The notes: generated by a model not told the origin, from the sequence alone. A stretch of 64,000 nucleotides of DNA from Leptospira sp. WS39.C2 (GCF_040833965.1 NZ_CP162142.1:2629001-2693000); one strand, 5' to 3'; positions 18,785-30,152 are shown, counted from the first letter of the stretch. Made by a program: numbers and translations.

Positions 18785-21700
18785 ATGAAATTTCGTTATT
18801 TATTTTCGATTTGTGCAGTATTTTTCAATTTACAAACCATTGATGCAAGTCCAGACCTACCTCCCTTCCAACTTAACAATCTTTCTGAACTGGTGAAACT
18901 TGCAGGGACCTGGAAATTCTCCCCCAAAGATGACCTATCCCACGCGAATCAACAGTTCCCTGATTCCAACTGGCAACACTTACCAGTCCCTGCCCAGTGG
19001 AACAACTCTGGTTTGTCTGATGTTCAAGTTGGTTGGTATAGACATCACTTTTCTATTTCTAAAGAATTTATTCATAAAAATATAAGTATCCTCACACCCA
19101 TCATCGCCGATGCGAATGAAATCTATATCAATGGAGTTCTCGTTGGAAAAACAGGATTGATTTCCGAAACTGGAAAACTCATTAAAAAAAGTAGTCGTAT
19201 CAGTGTGTATCAAATCCCAAAAGAATTAATAAACTTTGATGGTGAAAATACAATAGTTGTGCGAGTGGCAGATGATGTTGGTTGGGGTGGATTTGTTAAT
19301 TCTGAATTTTATATTGGAGAGTCCGACCTCATTCACGAAAAATTCTACAAGTATATTATGTGGAATTCTGCTATCTGCTTTGCATTCTTATATTCTGCTG
19401 TTTATTGTCTCATCCTATGGTTAAGAAGCCGGAGGGAACGAGCGTATTTGATGTATTTCTTTTTTGCAGTTCTGGCTGGGTTTGCAACGTTTGGAAACTT
19501 ATCCCTTCCGTATTTTATATGGGATGAATTTTGGTTCAATCATTACTTCTTTCATCCAGCTCTCAATTTAATTGGTATCTTTGGTATCCTTTTCTTTTTT
19601 GATTTTGCGGGAGAAAAACCATCCAAATGGATCAAAGGTATTCTTTGGTTTCATCTGTGTCTAGCGATCGTATCTATATTTACTTTCCTTCCAATGGTAA
19701 TGGATCTTTATGCAAAGTATACATTAAACATAAATGATGTACTTTCTTTGTTGGAACTATTATATATTTCTGGATTTACAATTAAAGCTGTGCGAAACAA
19801 ACAACCTGGTGCCATGATCATCTTAGTAGGGTTAGTTGGATTAGGGATCACGGTTATATACTCTGTATTAAGTTACCTCCAATTACATGTATCCGTTTTG
19901 GACAGATCTCTTTCGGAAGGCTTTTTATTTTACACTTTAAGTTTGTCATTTGCTTTATCCATCCGTTTTGCCAAACTTTATGAAGTAACAAACGAATTAA
20001 AAAGTGAATTAGAGAAGAAAAATGAAGAATTAATTATTTTAGATAAAATGAAGGATGAATTTTTATCTAATACCTCACATGAACTTCGAACTCCTTTAAA
20101 CGGAATCATTGGAATAACAGAATCCTTAATCGAAGGAACGATGGGTGCATTGAATAATGGAGTAACTAAAAACTTAGGTTTTATTATTTCTTCAGCGAAA
20201 AGACTTTCCAATCTGGTAAACGATCTACTTGATTTTTCAATGATGAAAAATCGAAGATTCACCCTTTCGCCTATCACACTTGCGATCCAACCTTCGATTG
20301 AAATAGTATTTAGTTTATTAGATCGAAATGCAAAAGAAAAAGGGATCACACTTATCAGTGAAATTCCAGACAACACCCCCCTGGTATTTGGAGATGAAAG
20401 TAGAATTCAACAAATTTTATTCAATTTAATTGGTAATGCCATTAAATTCACAGATTCAGGAACAATCCGGATCACGGTTCGACCGATAAACAATGGTTTT
20501 GTGGATTATTTAGAAATTTCTATTTCAGATACAGGTATTGGTATAACAGAAGAAGACCAAAAGAAAATTTTCTCACCCTTTTCTCAAGCTGATGCAAGTA
20601 TATCGCGTAATTTTGGAGGAGTTGGTCTTGGGCTTTCTATCACCAAAAACTTAGTGGAACTTCACACAGGAACTATTTCTGTCGAGTCTACACCAGGAGA
20701 AGGTTCTGTTTTTAAATTCACATTACCTCTTGCGAATGGTCAAACTGAATTCCAGTCGATACAAAATCCAAATGCGGATGGAAATCATGTTTGGATGTCC
20801 ACAGAAGACCTTCGGGGTAACTTTATAGTTGAACAAGCTTATATCGAAAGAGTTGAGTTCAGCACGAACCTTTCAAAAGATTTAAACCGAAACCTAACGA
20901 TACTTGCTGTTGACGACGACCCAATCAATTTGGAAGTACTAAAAATCCAACTCAGTGGTTCTGGATTTAATGTCATACCAGTGTTAGATGGCCAGACTGC
21001 CATCAACTTAGCTAATGAAATAAAACCAGATTTGATTTTATTAGATATTATGATGCCAAAAATGAGTGGTTATCAGGTATGTAAAATATTACGCGAATCA
21101 TACTCTATGTACGAAATGCCAATTCTCATGTTAACTGCAAAAAACAGAATTGAAGATGTGCTTTCGGGATTAGAAGTTGGAGCAAATGATTATTTAGGAA
21201 AACCTTTTGATAAAAGGGAACTACTTGCAAGAGTGAATACACTCATACTTCTAAAGTCTGCAGTAGAAGAAAAAGAAGATTACCTAAGCATTAAAGCAGA
21301 ACTTAAACTGGCTAAAAAAATACAAGATTCCTCGCTACCTTTAAATCCTCCTACAGGTGGAAGAGCTTCTATTGCTTCTAGATACAACCCAATGACTTCC
21401 ATTGGTGGTGATTATTATGACTTTCACACCCCCGACGAATATAGTTTAGGTGTTGTGATAGCAGATGTATCGGGACATGGAATTCCTGCTGCGATTGTGG
21501 CTGCAATGTTTAAGATGGCATTTAATTTACAAAAACATGTCTCTAAAAAACCAAATGAAGTTCTAAAACGAATTAACAAATTACTTTTAGATTCCATACA
21601 TAAACAATTTGTAACCGCCTGTTATCTATTTTTTGATTTAGAATACCATAGAATTTTATATGCAAGTGCTGGGCACCCTCCCGTTGCATTTTATAGAAGA

Positions 21701-22012
21701 AAAACGAACAAAGTGGAACTCGTTAGGCCTAGAGGAAGGATCCTTGGGTGTTTTCCAGAAATCCCTGATGAAATTTTGGATTTACCATTCTCTGATGGTG
21801 ACAGAGTCATTTTATATACTGATGGAATTTCAGAAGCGAGGAATCTTGAAGGAGAAATGTTTGGCGATGAACGACTCAGCAATTATATCATTGAAAATGC
21901 TAAAAATCGTTCAACTGAACTTTTTGCAGATGGCCTAATAGAACACGTCAAAGAATTTTGTGGCAAATCCATTCCAGAGGATGATATAACACTTGTAGTT
22001 GTTGATTTATAA
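18785..22012 (+). CDS. Hybrid sensor: 7TMR-DISM, histidine kinase, receiver and SpoIIE phosphatase
   Basis: 1075 residues. A signal peptide precedes an extracellular jelly-roll domain (about 25-185) of the 7TMR-DISM type, followed by seven membrane helices (about 195-410) and a short coiled coil. HisKA has His432 (SHELRTPLNG), and HATPase boxes are NLIGNAIKFT, DTGIGI and GVGLGLSI. A receiver domain follows with Asp754 (LLLDIMMP). The C-terminus is a PP2C/SpoIIE phosphatase with metal-binding Asp876 (IGGDYYDF) and Asp894 (IADVSGHG). It thus joins kinase, receiver and Ser/Thr phosphatase in one chain, suggesting that an external signal controls an anti-sigma or anti-anti-sigma partner. No such partner is encoded next to it. 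Confidence 0.93.
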   Translation: MKFRYLFSICAVFFNLQTIDASPDLPPFQLNNLSELVKLAGTWKFSPKDDLSHANQQFPDSNWQHLPVPAQWNNSGLSDVQVGWYRHHFSISKEFIHKNISILTPIIADANEIYINGVLVGKTGLISETGKLIKKSSRISVYQIPKELINFDGENTIVVRVADDVGWGGFVNSEFYIGESDLIHEKFYKYIMWNSAICFAFLYSAVYCLILWLRSRRERAYLMYFFFAVLAGFATFGNLSLPYFIWDEFWFNHYFFHPALNLIGIFGILFFFDFAGEKPSKWIKGILWFHLCLAIVSIFTFLPMVMDLYAKYTLNINDVLSLLELLYISGFTIKAVRNKQPGAMIILVGLVGLGITVIYSVLSYLQLHVSVLDRSLSEGFLFYTLSLSFALSIRFAKLYEVTNELKSELEKKNEELIILDKMKDEFLSNTSHELRTPLNGIIGITESLIEGTMGALNNGVTKNLGFIISSAKRLSNLVNDLLDFSMMKNRRFTLSPITLAIQPSIEIVFSLLDRNAKEKGITLISEIPDNTPLVFGDESRIQQILFNLIGNAIKFTDSGTIRITVRPINNGFVDYLEISISDTGIGITEEDQKKIFSPFSQADASISRNFGGVGLGLSITKNLVELHTGTISVESTPGEGSVFKFTLPLANGQTEFQSIQNPNADGNHVWMSTEDLRGNFIVEQAYIERVEFSTNLSKDLNRNLTILAVDDDPINLEVLKIQLSGSGFNVIPVLDGQTAINLANEIKPDLILLDIMMPKMSGYQVCKILRESYSMYEMPILMLTAKNRIEDVLSGLEVGANDYLGKPFDKRELLARVNTLILLKSAVEEKEDYLSIKAELKLAKKIQDSSLPLNPPTGGRASIASRYNPMTSIGGDYYDFHTPDEYSLGVVIADVSGHGIPAAIVAAMFKMAFNLQKHVSKKPNEVLKRINKLLLDSIHKQFVTACYLFFDLEYHRILYASAGHPPVAFYRRKTNKVELVRPRGRILGCFPEIPDEILDLPFSDGDRVILYTDGISEARNLEGEMFGDERLSNYIIENAKNRSTELFADGLIEHVKEFCGKSIPEDDITLVVVDL

Positions 22013-22118
22013 ATCCACCAAACATCTAACTTTTTTTCATTCGAAATAAAATAGAGGTGAAGTAAAATACTACCAGTTCAAATTTTCTCCAAAATCATTC
22101 TATTGATGAGAGGAAATT

Positions 22119-22799
22119 ATGAGCGAAACAATTTATTGTTCTGGGCCAATGTTTAGTCCTGAAGAACTGAGTACAATGGCAAGTATTGCAACAACACTTG
22201 AATCAGCAGGTTTTAAAACATACCTACCACAAAGGGATGGGATCGAAGTGGCGAAAGTAATGGCCCTAGTCAATACCCCTATTATCTCAGGTGAAATCTT
22301 TCGAGACATTATGATTTTTGTCCAGAAAGCAGTTTTCACAATGGATGTTTACCAAGTGGTGGAACGATGTGATGCAACTGTATTTAATATGAATGGCCGA
22401 CCAGCTGACGATGGTTCTATTTCCGAAACTGGCATATCCTTTGCGGTTGGAAAACCAATTGTAATTTATAAAAATGATCCAAGAACTGAATTTAATGGAT
22501 TAGATAACCCTCTCCTAACAGGACTTAGTTATAATTGGAAATATGTCACAGATATAACTAAGATACCCACAAGTCTTAAAGACATGATTTTAAAAGTAAA
22601 TTCAGCCGGTGAAAACCTCTACCTAAAAAATCCCCCTCCAATGGTAAAAATAACGTTAGAAGTGGGAAAGGAAGTTTGGGAAATTCTACAAATCATTCGT
22701 TTTTTTGAACACAAAGATAAGGATTTAGTGGCCATCTTAAAAATTCTTATGGAGAAATTAAAATCTTCTGTACGATTTATGAAATACTTAGAAGGATAA
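22119..22799 (+). CDS. Nucleoside 2-deoxyribosyltransferase family protein
   Basis: 226 residues. It begins YCSGPMFSPEEL, the family's substrate-loop region, then has CDATVFNMNGRPADDGSISETG, with the Asp-Asp-Gly and Glu of the deoxyribosyltransferase active site (Glu in SETG as likely nucleophile), and IVIYKND. Family enzymes exchange bases on deoxyribonucleosides or hydrolyse nucleotides. The last 70 residues are helical and extend past the core fold. A GAGAGGA site precedes the ATG. It lies 106 bp after the hybrid kinase; linkage is unproven. Confidence 0.87.
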   Translation: MSETIYCSGPMFSPEELSTMASIATTLESAGFKTYLPQRDGIEVAKVMALVNTPIISGEIFRDIMIFVQKAVFTMDVYQVVERCDATVFNMNGRPADDGSISETGISFAVGKPIVIYKNDPRTEFNGLDNPLLTGLSYNWKYVTDITKIPTSLKDMILKVNSAGENLYLKNPPPMVKITLEVGKEVWEILQIIRFFEHKDKDLVAILKILMEKLKSSVRFMKYLEG

Positions 22800-23012
22800 T
22801 TTCGAATGACAATTCTACTTTTGTGGATCCAACCACTTTCCACAAAACATGACATTTGTAATAGGTCATATTTTCCATTCATGACATCTAGGACATGGTT
22901 AAAATCCAAAGGACATGTTAGCTTTGGATTTTATTTTTAGTCAAAAAAGGATTATAATGTATAATCGACGCACCATAAACAAGAAAAACCAATCCAAACC
23001 TTCATTTTGAAT

Positions 23013-23294
23013 TCAAAAATTCCAATTTATGGACTTATAGGATTTGTTTGTTTTATATTCGAAAGCCAATTTTTCCATGCATTGGAAACACAAACAATCG
23101 TTATATTGAGTTGCTAAATATTCCGTTTCATCCTTTGTTAAGGATACTTTTGTACATTGGCATAATTGGATGGAACCAACTTTACATTCAAAAATTCGCA
23201 AGCAGTTGGGACAAATTTTTTCTTCATGTTTTTGATTGTTTGGCTGGGATTCGTTGGCTGTATTTTGAACAGAATTTTGATTTTGTTCATTCAT
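23013..23294 (-). CDS. Cysteine-rich CWC-family small protein
   Basis: 93 residues. After a Gln/Asn-rich N-terminus come eight cysteines: Cys28, 31, 37, 45, 47, 67, 69 and 72, in the pattern CPNC...C...CQC...CLCFQC. This is the cysteine-rich CWC family pattern, here with Gln in place of the Trp that names the family. Zinc or metal binding is likely; function is unknown. An AGGAG site precedes the ATG. The 5' leader holds a cobalamin riboswitch, so expression is expected to fall when adenosylcobalamin is plentiful. Confidence 0.82.
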   Translation of the reverse strand: MNEQNQNSVQNTANESQPNNQKHEEKICPNCLRIFECKVGSIQLCQCTKVSLTKDETEYLATQYNDCLCFQCMEKLAFEYKTNKSYKSINWNF

Positions 23295-23404
23295 ATTGTG
23301 ACTCCTTAGGTTTTAGAATCACACAATTTAATATGGGTGATCCGGCATAAATTGTCCGGGACCCTAATGGAAGTAAGGAACGAATGATCGTTTACGGGCG
23401 ATTC

Positions 23405-23510
23405 ATTTGTGGGAAGATCCGACTTTTTTCATCCGATAAATTCGAAAAAAAATCACGGTTGCACCGTCAGTTGAGGATTTGCACCTCATTCCTCCCGGAA
23501 TGATTTTAAG
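23405..23510 (-). ncRNA. Cobalamin riboswitch
   Basis: On the minus strand, the core reads GAGGTGCAAATCCTC, then AACTGACGGTGCAACCGTGA, matching the B12-box core (GGUGcAAaUCC, CuG, GCaACuGUA) in the right order and spacing. About 30 bases later AGTCGGATCTTCCC matches the 3' AGyCaGGAuACCuGCC element. A TTGACA lies just upstream (complement of 23531-23536). About 110 bases separate the aptamer from the CWC start codon and could hold the expression platform, including a CCGG/CCGG hairpin at 23341-23361. The boundaries are approximate and the 5' arm is less clear. Confidence 0.8.
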
Positions 23511-23593
23511 AAAATTCGAAACGAATTTTATGTCAATCTTCTGTTTTGTAAAAGAATCAAATTTTCTCTTGGGATGAAAGAATTTTCAAATGA

Positions 23594-24394
23594 TTATTTT
23601 GTATCCTTTGTATCTTCTTCCAATTTCAGAATGTTTTTTTCCACGTTTAACGATTTTGTATCAGTTGGCATTTGGTCTTTTAATAAAACTCCTGATTGTC
23701 CTTGGACCAAACATTCATTAATTAGATAATTTATTTTTTCAACTGCGTCTGGAATAGGAAGTCCAAGTGGTCTAACATTCGAAATACAATTTCTAGTTTC
23801 GTCTGTATTCCCAACTTTTGGATCATACGTCAAATAGAGTCCAAGACTATCGGAAGAGGTAAGTCCAGGCCGTTCTCCAATGATCACTAAACAAAGTTTG
23901 GTATTTAAAATTTCAGAAATTTCATCTCCAATAGCAACTCTTCCCCATTGGGTATAAACCAAAGGTGCTAACTTTAATTTAGATGTTTTTATTTTTTTTA
24001 GAAAAATATCTAAAAAATTAAGTAAGTGATTATCGATTGCTTTTGCAGACAAACCATCTACACAAACAAGCCCTAAATTATAACCTTTGTTCTGTGAATT
24101 TAATTTATGAATTGATTCTTCAGATAATCTACGACCGAGATCTGGCCTTAACAAATATTCTTGTTTAGAACTAATTTTGCTTTTTACAAAAAAATTTGGA
24201 ATTCCATATTGATTTGAAATTTGATTTATTCCTAATTGAATGGCATCCCATTGTGGTTCTTGTACAACAGCATCTTTTGCCTTAGCATGGTCCAATCGAA
24301 ATTGTAACATCTCTTTGGTGGATATGGAACCACCAAATCGTTTTAAGCCAATCCTTGCTTGCGTAAACTGTTTCCACAAATCCAAATTTGACAT
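23594..24394 (-). CDS. eutC: Ethanolamine ammonia-lyase small subunit
   Basis: 266 residues, slightly shorter than enteric EutC (about 295). The start LWKQFTQARIGLKRFG and the following LDHAKAKDAV are diagnostic, and VIGERPGLTSSDSLG forms part of the cobalamin-binding region. With EutB it makes the adenosylcobalamin-dependent lyase that converts ethanolamine to acetaldehyde and ammonia. Its ATG overlaps the eutB stop codon (TGATG), so translation is coupled. No eut shell, reactivase or aldehyde dehydrogenase genes are nearby. Confidence 0.95.
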   Translation of the reverse strand: MSNLDLWKQFTQARIGLKRFGGSISTKEMLQFRLDHAKAKDAVVQEPQWDAIQLGINQISNQYGIPNFFVKSKISSKQEYLLRPDLGRRLSEESIHKLNSQNKGYNLGLVCVDGLSAKAIDNHLLNFLDIFLKKIKTSKLKLAPLVYTQWGRVAIGDEISEILNTKLCLVIIGERPGLTSSDSLGLYLTYDPKVGNTDETRNCISNVRPLGLPIPDAVEKINYLINECLVQGQSGVLLKDQMPTDTKSLNVEKNILKLEEDTKDTK

Positions 24395-25785
24395 CAGGAA
24401 TCCATCCTCATTTCTTTTTCAAATAGTGAAATCATTTGGTTTTCAACAGGTAAAAAGTTTTTTCCCTTCGAAAAAATTCCATTTTGAATCAACCATTCTT
24501 CGAATTCTGGAGTTGGTTTTAATCCCAGAACCTGTCTCAAATATAAGGCATCGTGAAATGAAGTACTTTGGTATGATAACATCACATCATCTGCTCCTGG
24601 AATTCCCATTATAAAATTACATCCTGCAACACCTAAAACAGTGAGTAAGGTATCCATATCATCTTGGTCTGCATCGGCATGGTTCGTATAACAAATATCA
24701 ACTCCCATTGGTAAACCCATCAGTTTACCACAAAAATGGTCTTCCAATCCTGCCCGGATAATTTGTTTTCCATTGTATAAATATTCAGGTCCGATGAACC
24801 CAACAACTGTGTTCACAAGTAAGGGCGAAAATTTTCTTGCAACTGCATAAGCACGAACTTCCAAAGTTTGTTGGTCAATACCATGATGTGCACCTGCCGA
24901 AAGAGCACTCCCTTGACCAGTTTCAAAGTACATGACATTATCTCCAATAGTCCCTCTTTTTAGAGACAAAGCCATTTCCCCAGCTTCCTCTAAAATGGAT
25001 AAATTGATACCAAAACTTTTGTTCAAATCTTCAGTACCTCCAATTGATTGGAAAACCAAATCAACAGGAGCTCCCTTTTGCATCACTTGCATTGCTGTTG
25101 TGACATGAGTGAGGATACAAGACTGTGTTGGAATAGAATATTTCTGTATGATTGTATCTAACATTTCAAGTAACGAAATACATGTAGGTATATGGTCTGT
25201 CGCAGGATTGATTCCAATGACTGCGTCTCCACTCCCAAGGAGTAAACCATCTAAGATACTAGCAGCAATTCCTTTCCGATCATCTGTCGGATGGTTGGGT
25301 TGCAAACGTACAGACAAACGTCCAGGTAAACCAATTGTATTTCTAAACTTTGTTATGATTCTTATTTTTTGGCTCACCAATATCAAATCTTGGTTTGACA
25401 TAAGTTTCGAAACAGCGGCAACCATTTCTGGTGTTAATCCCAAACGAATGGATTCTAAAACAGACATATCTGTTGTTTCGGAGAGTAAAAAATCCCGAAA
25501 CCCACCGACTGTTAAATGTGAAATCAACTGAAACGATTTTTCATCATGAGATTCTAATATTAATCTCGTCACCTCATCTTTGTTTGCTGGAATTAGCTCC
25601 AAGTTTAAAAATTCCGAGAGAAATATATCAGCTAACGCCATTTGCGCGGCAATTCTTTCTTCTTGGTTTTCAGCTGCGGTTCCACTGAGAATATCTCCAG
25701 AACGAAGAGGACTTGCCTTTGCCAATACAGTTTTGAGATCTTGGAATTGGTATATTTTTTTCCCGATGAAAATTTGATAACTCAC
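24394..25785 (-). CDS. eutB: Ethanolamine ammonia-lyase large subunit
   Basis: 463 residues, close to the usual 453. Catalytic (beta/alpha)8 barrel with family segments such as GDAVIGINPATD, VVGFIGPEYLYNG, DHFCGKLMGLPMGVDICYTNHADADQ and NFIMGIPGADDVMLSYQSTSFHD. It forms the active site that binds ethanolamine and the adenosyl radical. It is first in the eutBC pair and divergent from the photolyase gene across 99 bp. The nearby cobalamin riboswitch is downstream of eutC, not in front of eutB. Confidence 0.96.
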   Translation of the reverse strand: MSYQIFIGKKIYQFQDLKTVLAKASPLRSGDILSGTAAENQEERIAAQMALADIFLSEFLNLELIPANKDEVTRLILESHDEKSFQLISHLTVGGFRDFLLSETTDMSVLESIRLGLTPEMVAAVSKLMSNQDLILVSQKIRIITKFRNTIGLPGRLSVRLQPNHPTDDRKGIAASILDGLLLGSGDAVIGINPATDHIPTCISLLEMLDTIIQKYSIPTQSCILTHVTTAMQVMQKGAPVDLVFQSIGGTEDLNKSFGINLSILEEAGEMALSLKRGTIGDNVMYFETGQGSALSAGAHHGIDQQTLEVRAYAVARKFSPLLVNTVVGFIGPEYLYNGKQIIRAGLEDHFCGKLMGLPMGVDICYTNHADADQDDMDTLLTVLGVAGCNFIMGIPGADDVMLSYQSTSFHDALYLRQVLGLKPTPEFEEWLIQNGIFSKGKNFLPVENQMISLFEKEMRMDS

Positions 25786-25884
25786 GCCTAAACTATACCC
25801 TATTTTTATTTTTTAGAACAGAACTTTTCCCTTTGTTCCAATTCTATTTTAGGTCCGTCCATTTGTCTAAAAAATAGACAATTT

Positions 25885-27384
25885 ATGAAAAAAGCCCTCC
25901 TCATCCTTGGTAATCAACTTTTTGATTTGAGTTCCATCATTCCTAAAGAAAAACGTGCCGAGTATACAATCTTTATCAGAGAAGACAAAGAGTTATGTAC
26001 CTATTATCGATTTCATAAACAGAAAATTCTTTTTTTCTTTTTAGCAATGAGGGAGTATGCTCGGGAACTGAAGGGATTTGGATTTTTCGTTCATTATGAA
26101 ACCTTTGATCCCGATTCGGATACCTATGAATACCATCTCAATCAGTTTATCCAAGAGAAATCAATCGCAGAGCTACATTATTTTGAAATTGAAGATCGGT
26201 TTTTTGAAATTAGAATCCAATCATTACTCCAAAAGATAAATATAAAAGGAATCGAACACAAATCTCCTATGTTTCTCACCAAAAGAAAAGAGTTTGATTC
26301 GTATCTTTCTTCTCATAAAAGACCTTTCATGAAAACTTTTTATGAATCTCAACGAAAAACATGGAATATCTTACTCGATGAAAAAAAAGAACCAATTGGT
26401 GGCCGATGGAGTTATGATACAGAGAATCGTAAAAAACTTCCCAAATCATATATAGCACCTACACTTCCCAAAATTCATTTTTCTAAAAAAGAAAAAGAAG
26501 TATTCCAATTGGTCGAATTTAGATTCAAAGACCATCCAGGGAACACGGATGATTTTTGGTTACCTACTTCACGTAGTGGAGCCAAACTTTGGTTAGATCA
26601 GTTTTTAAACGAAAGATTGGATTTATTTGGTCCTTATGAAGATGCATTTTCATTGACTGAACCAGTTTTACAACATTCAGTCCTCACTCCTTTTTTAAAT
26701 GTAGGATTATTAACACCGAAGGAAGTGATAGACCGAACGTTAGAGTTTGCAAATCAAAACAAAATCCCCATTGAATCACTTGAAGGGTTTTTACGCCAAA
26801 TCATTGGTTGGCGAGAATTCATAAGAGGTATTTATCATAATTTTGGAGTCACCCAAGAAAACTTAAACCATTTTGGACACACACGAAAACTCACCAAACA
26901 TTGGTATGATGGAACGACAGGGATTCCTCCACTCGATTTTGTCATAAACAAGTGTAATAAACTAGGATATGCCCATCATATCGAACGATTAATGGTGGTT
27001 GGGTCTTTAATGGTTTTATTTGAAATACATCCACAAGAAGCATATAGATGGTTTATGGAAATGTTCATTGATTCTTCGGACTGGGTGATGGGTCCGAATG
27101 TATATGGAATGGCACTTTTTAGCGACGGTGGAATCTTTGCCACCAAACCGTATATATGTGGATCCAATTATTACCAAAAAATGGGTTCCTTTCCAAAGGG
27201 AGAATGGGAAATAGCCATCGATGGATTGTACTGGTCATTTATTGAAACTCATAAAGTTGAATTTGCCAAAAACCCAAGGACTTCTGTCCTCGTTGGAAAT
27301 TTACAGCGACTGAAAAAAGAAAGGAAGGAGAACCTATTCCAAACTGCACAGGTTTGGAAGGAAAAACTCAGCATTCTCTCCTAA
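25885..27384 (+). CDS. Photolyase/cryptochrome of the FeS-BCP (COG3046) type
   Basis: 499 residues. An N-terminal antenna-type domain (LLILGNQLFDLSSI) and a C-terminal FAD-binding helical domain (GYAHHIERLMVVGSLMVL, WVMGPNVYGMALFSDGG, ATKPYICGSNYYQKM) define the bacterial (6-4) photolyase-like, iron-sulfur cryptochrome group. Relatives carry four cysteine ligands for a 4Fe-4S cluster, including a CxxC after the NYxxKM segment. Here that stretch reads GSFPKGEWEIAIDGLYW with no cysteine; only Cys357 and Cys425 remain in the C-terminal half. It may therefore repair DNA or sense light without the cluster. Likely single-gene unit. Confidence 0.9.
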   Translation: MKKALLILGNQLFDLSSIIPKEKRAEYTIFIREDKELCTYYRFHKQKILFFFLAMREYARELKGFGFFVHYETFDPDSDTYEYHLNQFIQEKSIAELHYFEIEDRFFEIRIQSLLQKINIKGIEHKSPMFLTKRKEFDSYLSSHKRPFMKTFYESQRKTWNILLDEKKEPIGGRWSYDTENRKKLPKSYIAPTLPKIHFSKKEKEVFQLVEFRFKDHPGNTDDFWLPTSRSGAKLWLDQFLNERLDLFGPYEDAFSLTEPVLQHSVLTPFLNVGLLTPKEVIDRTLEFANQNKIPIESLEGFLRQIIGWREFIRGIYHNFGVTQENLNHFGHTRKLTKHWYDGTTGIPPLDFVINKCNKLGYAHHIERLMVVGSLMVLFEIHPQEAYRWFMEMFIDSSDWVMGPNVYGMALFSDGGIFATKPYICGSNYYQKMGSFPKGEWEIAIDGLYWSFIETHKVEFAKNPRTSVLVGNLQRLKKERKENLFQTAQVWKEKLSILS

Positions 27385-27469
27385 AACCTTCCTGAATGGA
27401 GAATCCGATTCAGAAAAAATTTCCAATCCAGTTGACAAAGGAGCCAAAACCATCCAGTCCCTGTATAAA

Positions 27470-27486
27470 TTTAGATTGAATCTAAA
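27470..27486. promoter_or_regulatory. Fur/PerR-like 7-1-7 inverted repeat 1 upstream of katG
   Basis: TTTAGATTGAATCTAAA is a perfect 8-1-8 palindrome 69 bp before the katG start. A 7-1-7 layout is typical of Fur/PerR-family operators, and peroxide regulation of katG is usual for PerR. The actual regulator is not encoded in this window. Confidence 0.72.
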
Positions 27487-27507
27487 AAATTTTGCTTGCC
27501 CTGTAAA

Positions 27508-27522
27508 TTAGATTAAATCTAA
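27508..27522. promoter_or_regulatory. Fur/PerR-like 7-1-7 inverted repeat 2 upstream of katG
   Basis: TTAGATTAAATCTAA repeats the arms of the site at 27470-27486, 37 bp away centre to centre. It lies just ahead of a TATACT (27526-27531) that could be a -10 box, so a bound repressor would block the promoter. A further AATCTA half-site follows at about 27533-27538. Confidence 0.72.
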
Positions 27523-27539
27523 ATCTATACTAAATCTAG

Positions 27540-29777
<2,238 letters not shown>

Positions 29778-29780
29778 TTC

Positions 29781-30152
29781 ATGAAACAGTTCAGTCGCAA
29801 ACAATTTCTAAACAGATCCATTGTCCTTGCGTCTACTCTCTCCCTTTTAGGGGGAGAGTGGTTTCTCTACGCTAAGGATCCAGAAAAAGTGATCAATGTA
29901 GAACCACCTGAAGGCCTAAAACCGATTTCAGAAAATGATCCCACAGCACAAGCATTAGGTTTTCACCAAGATGCAAAAAATACTGACTTTATTTTGTATC
30001 CAGAGAGAAAACTCCCCCAATCGAAAAACCATGTGTGTAACCAATGTGTCCAGTTTACCAAACTTAACGATGGATGGGGAAAATGTAATATACTTCAAGC
30101 TGGAGTTGTATCCACAAATGGTTGGTGTTCTGCTTGGTCTAAAAAAAATTAA
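29781..30152 (+). CDS. High-potential iron-sulfur protein (HiPIP), exported
   Basis: 123 residues. The leader SRKQFLNRSIVLAS resembles a Tat signal (RK in place of RR), fitting export of a folded FeS protein. The mature part has the HiPIP pattern: DPTAQALGFHQDA, then Cys86, Cys89, Cys102 and Cys116 (C-x2-C-x12-C-x13-C) with GWCSAW at the end. HiPIPs carry one electron through a 4Fe-4S cluster at high potential. It is 3 bp downstream of katG and ends at a strong terminator, so the two form an operon. A role as electron donor to the peroxidase is inference. Confidence 0.9.
   Translation: MKQFSRKQFLNRSIVLASTLSLLGGEWFLYAKDPEKVINVEPPEGLKPISENDPTAQALGFHQDAKNTDFILYPERKLPQSKNHVCNQCVQFTKLNDGWGKCNILQAGVVSTNGWCSAWSKKN

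Noticed and set aside
22619..22909. 96-residue minus-strand ORF
   Set aside because: It overlaps the end of the deoxyribosyltransferase gene and has no coding features of its own.
23405..23510. Riboswitch as the regulator of eutBC
   Set aside because: The aptamer is on the same strand as eutBC but lies downstream of the eutC stop codon, so it can only control genes beyond it, such as the CWC gene.
27392..27413. Terminator after the photolyase gene (CTGAAT...ATTCAG)
   Set aside because: The six-base stem is short and is followed by A rather than T residues.
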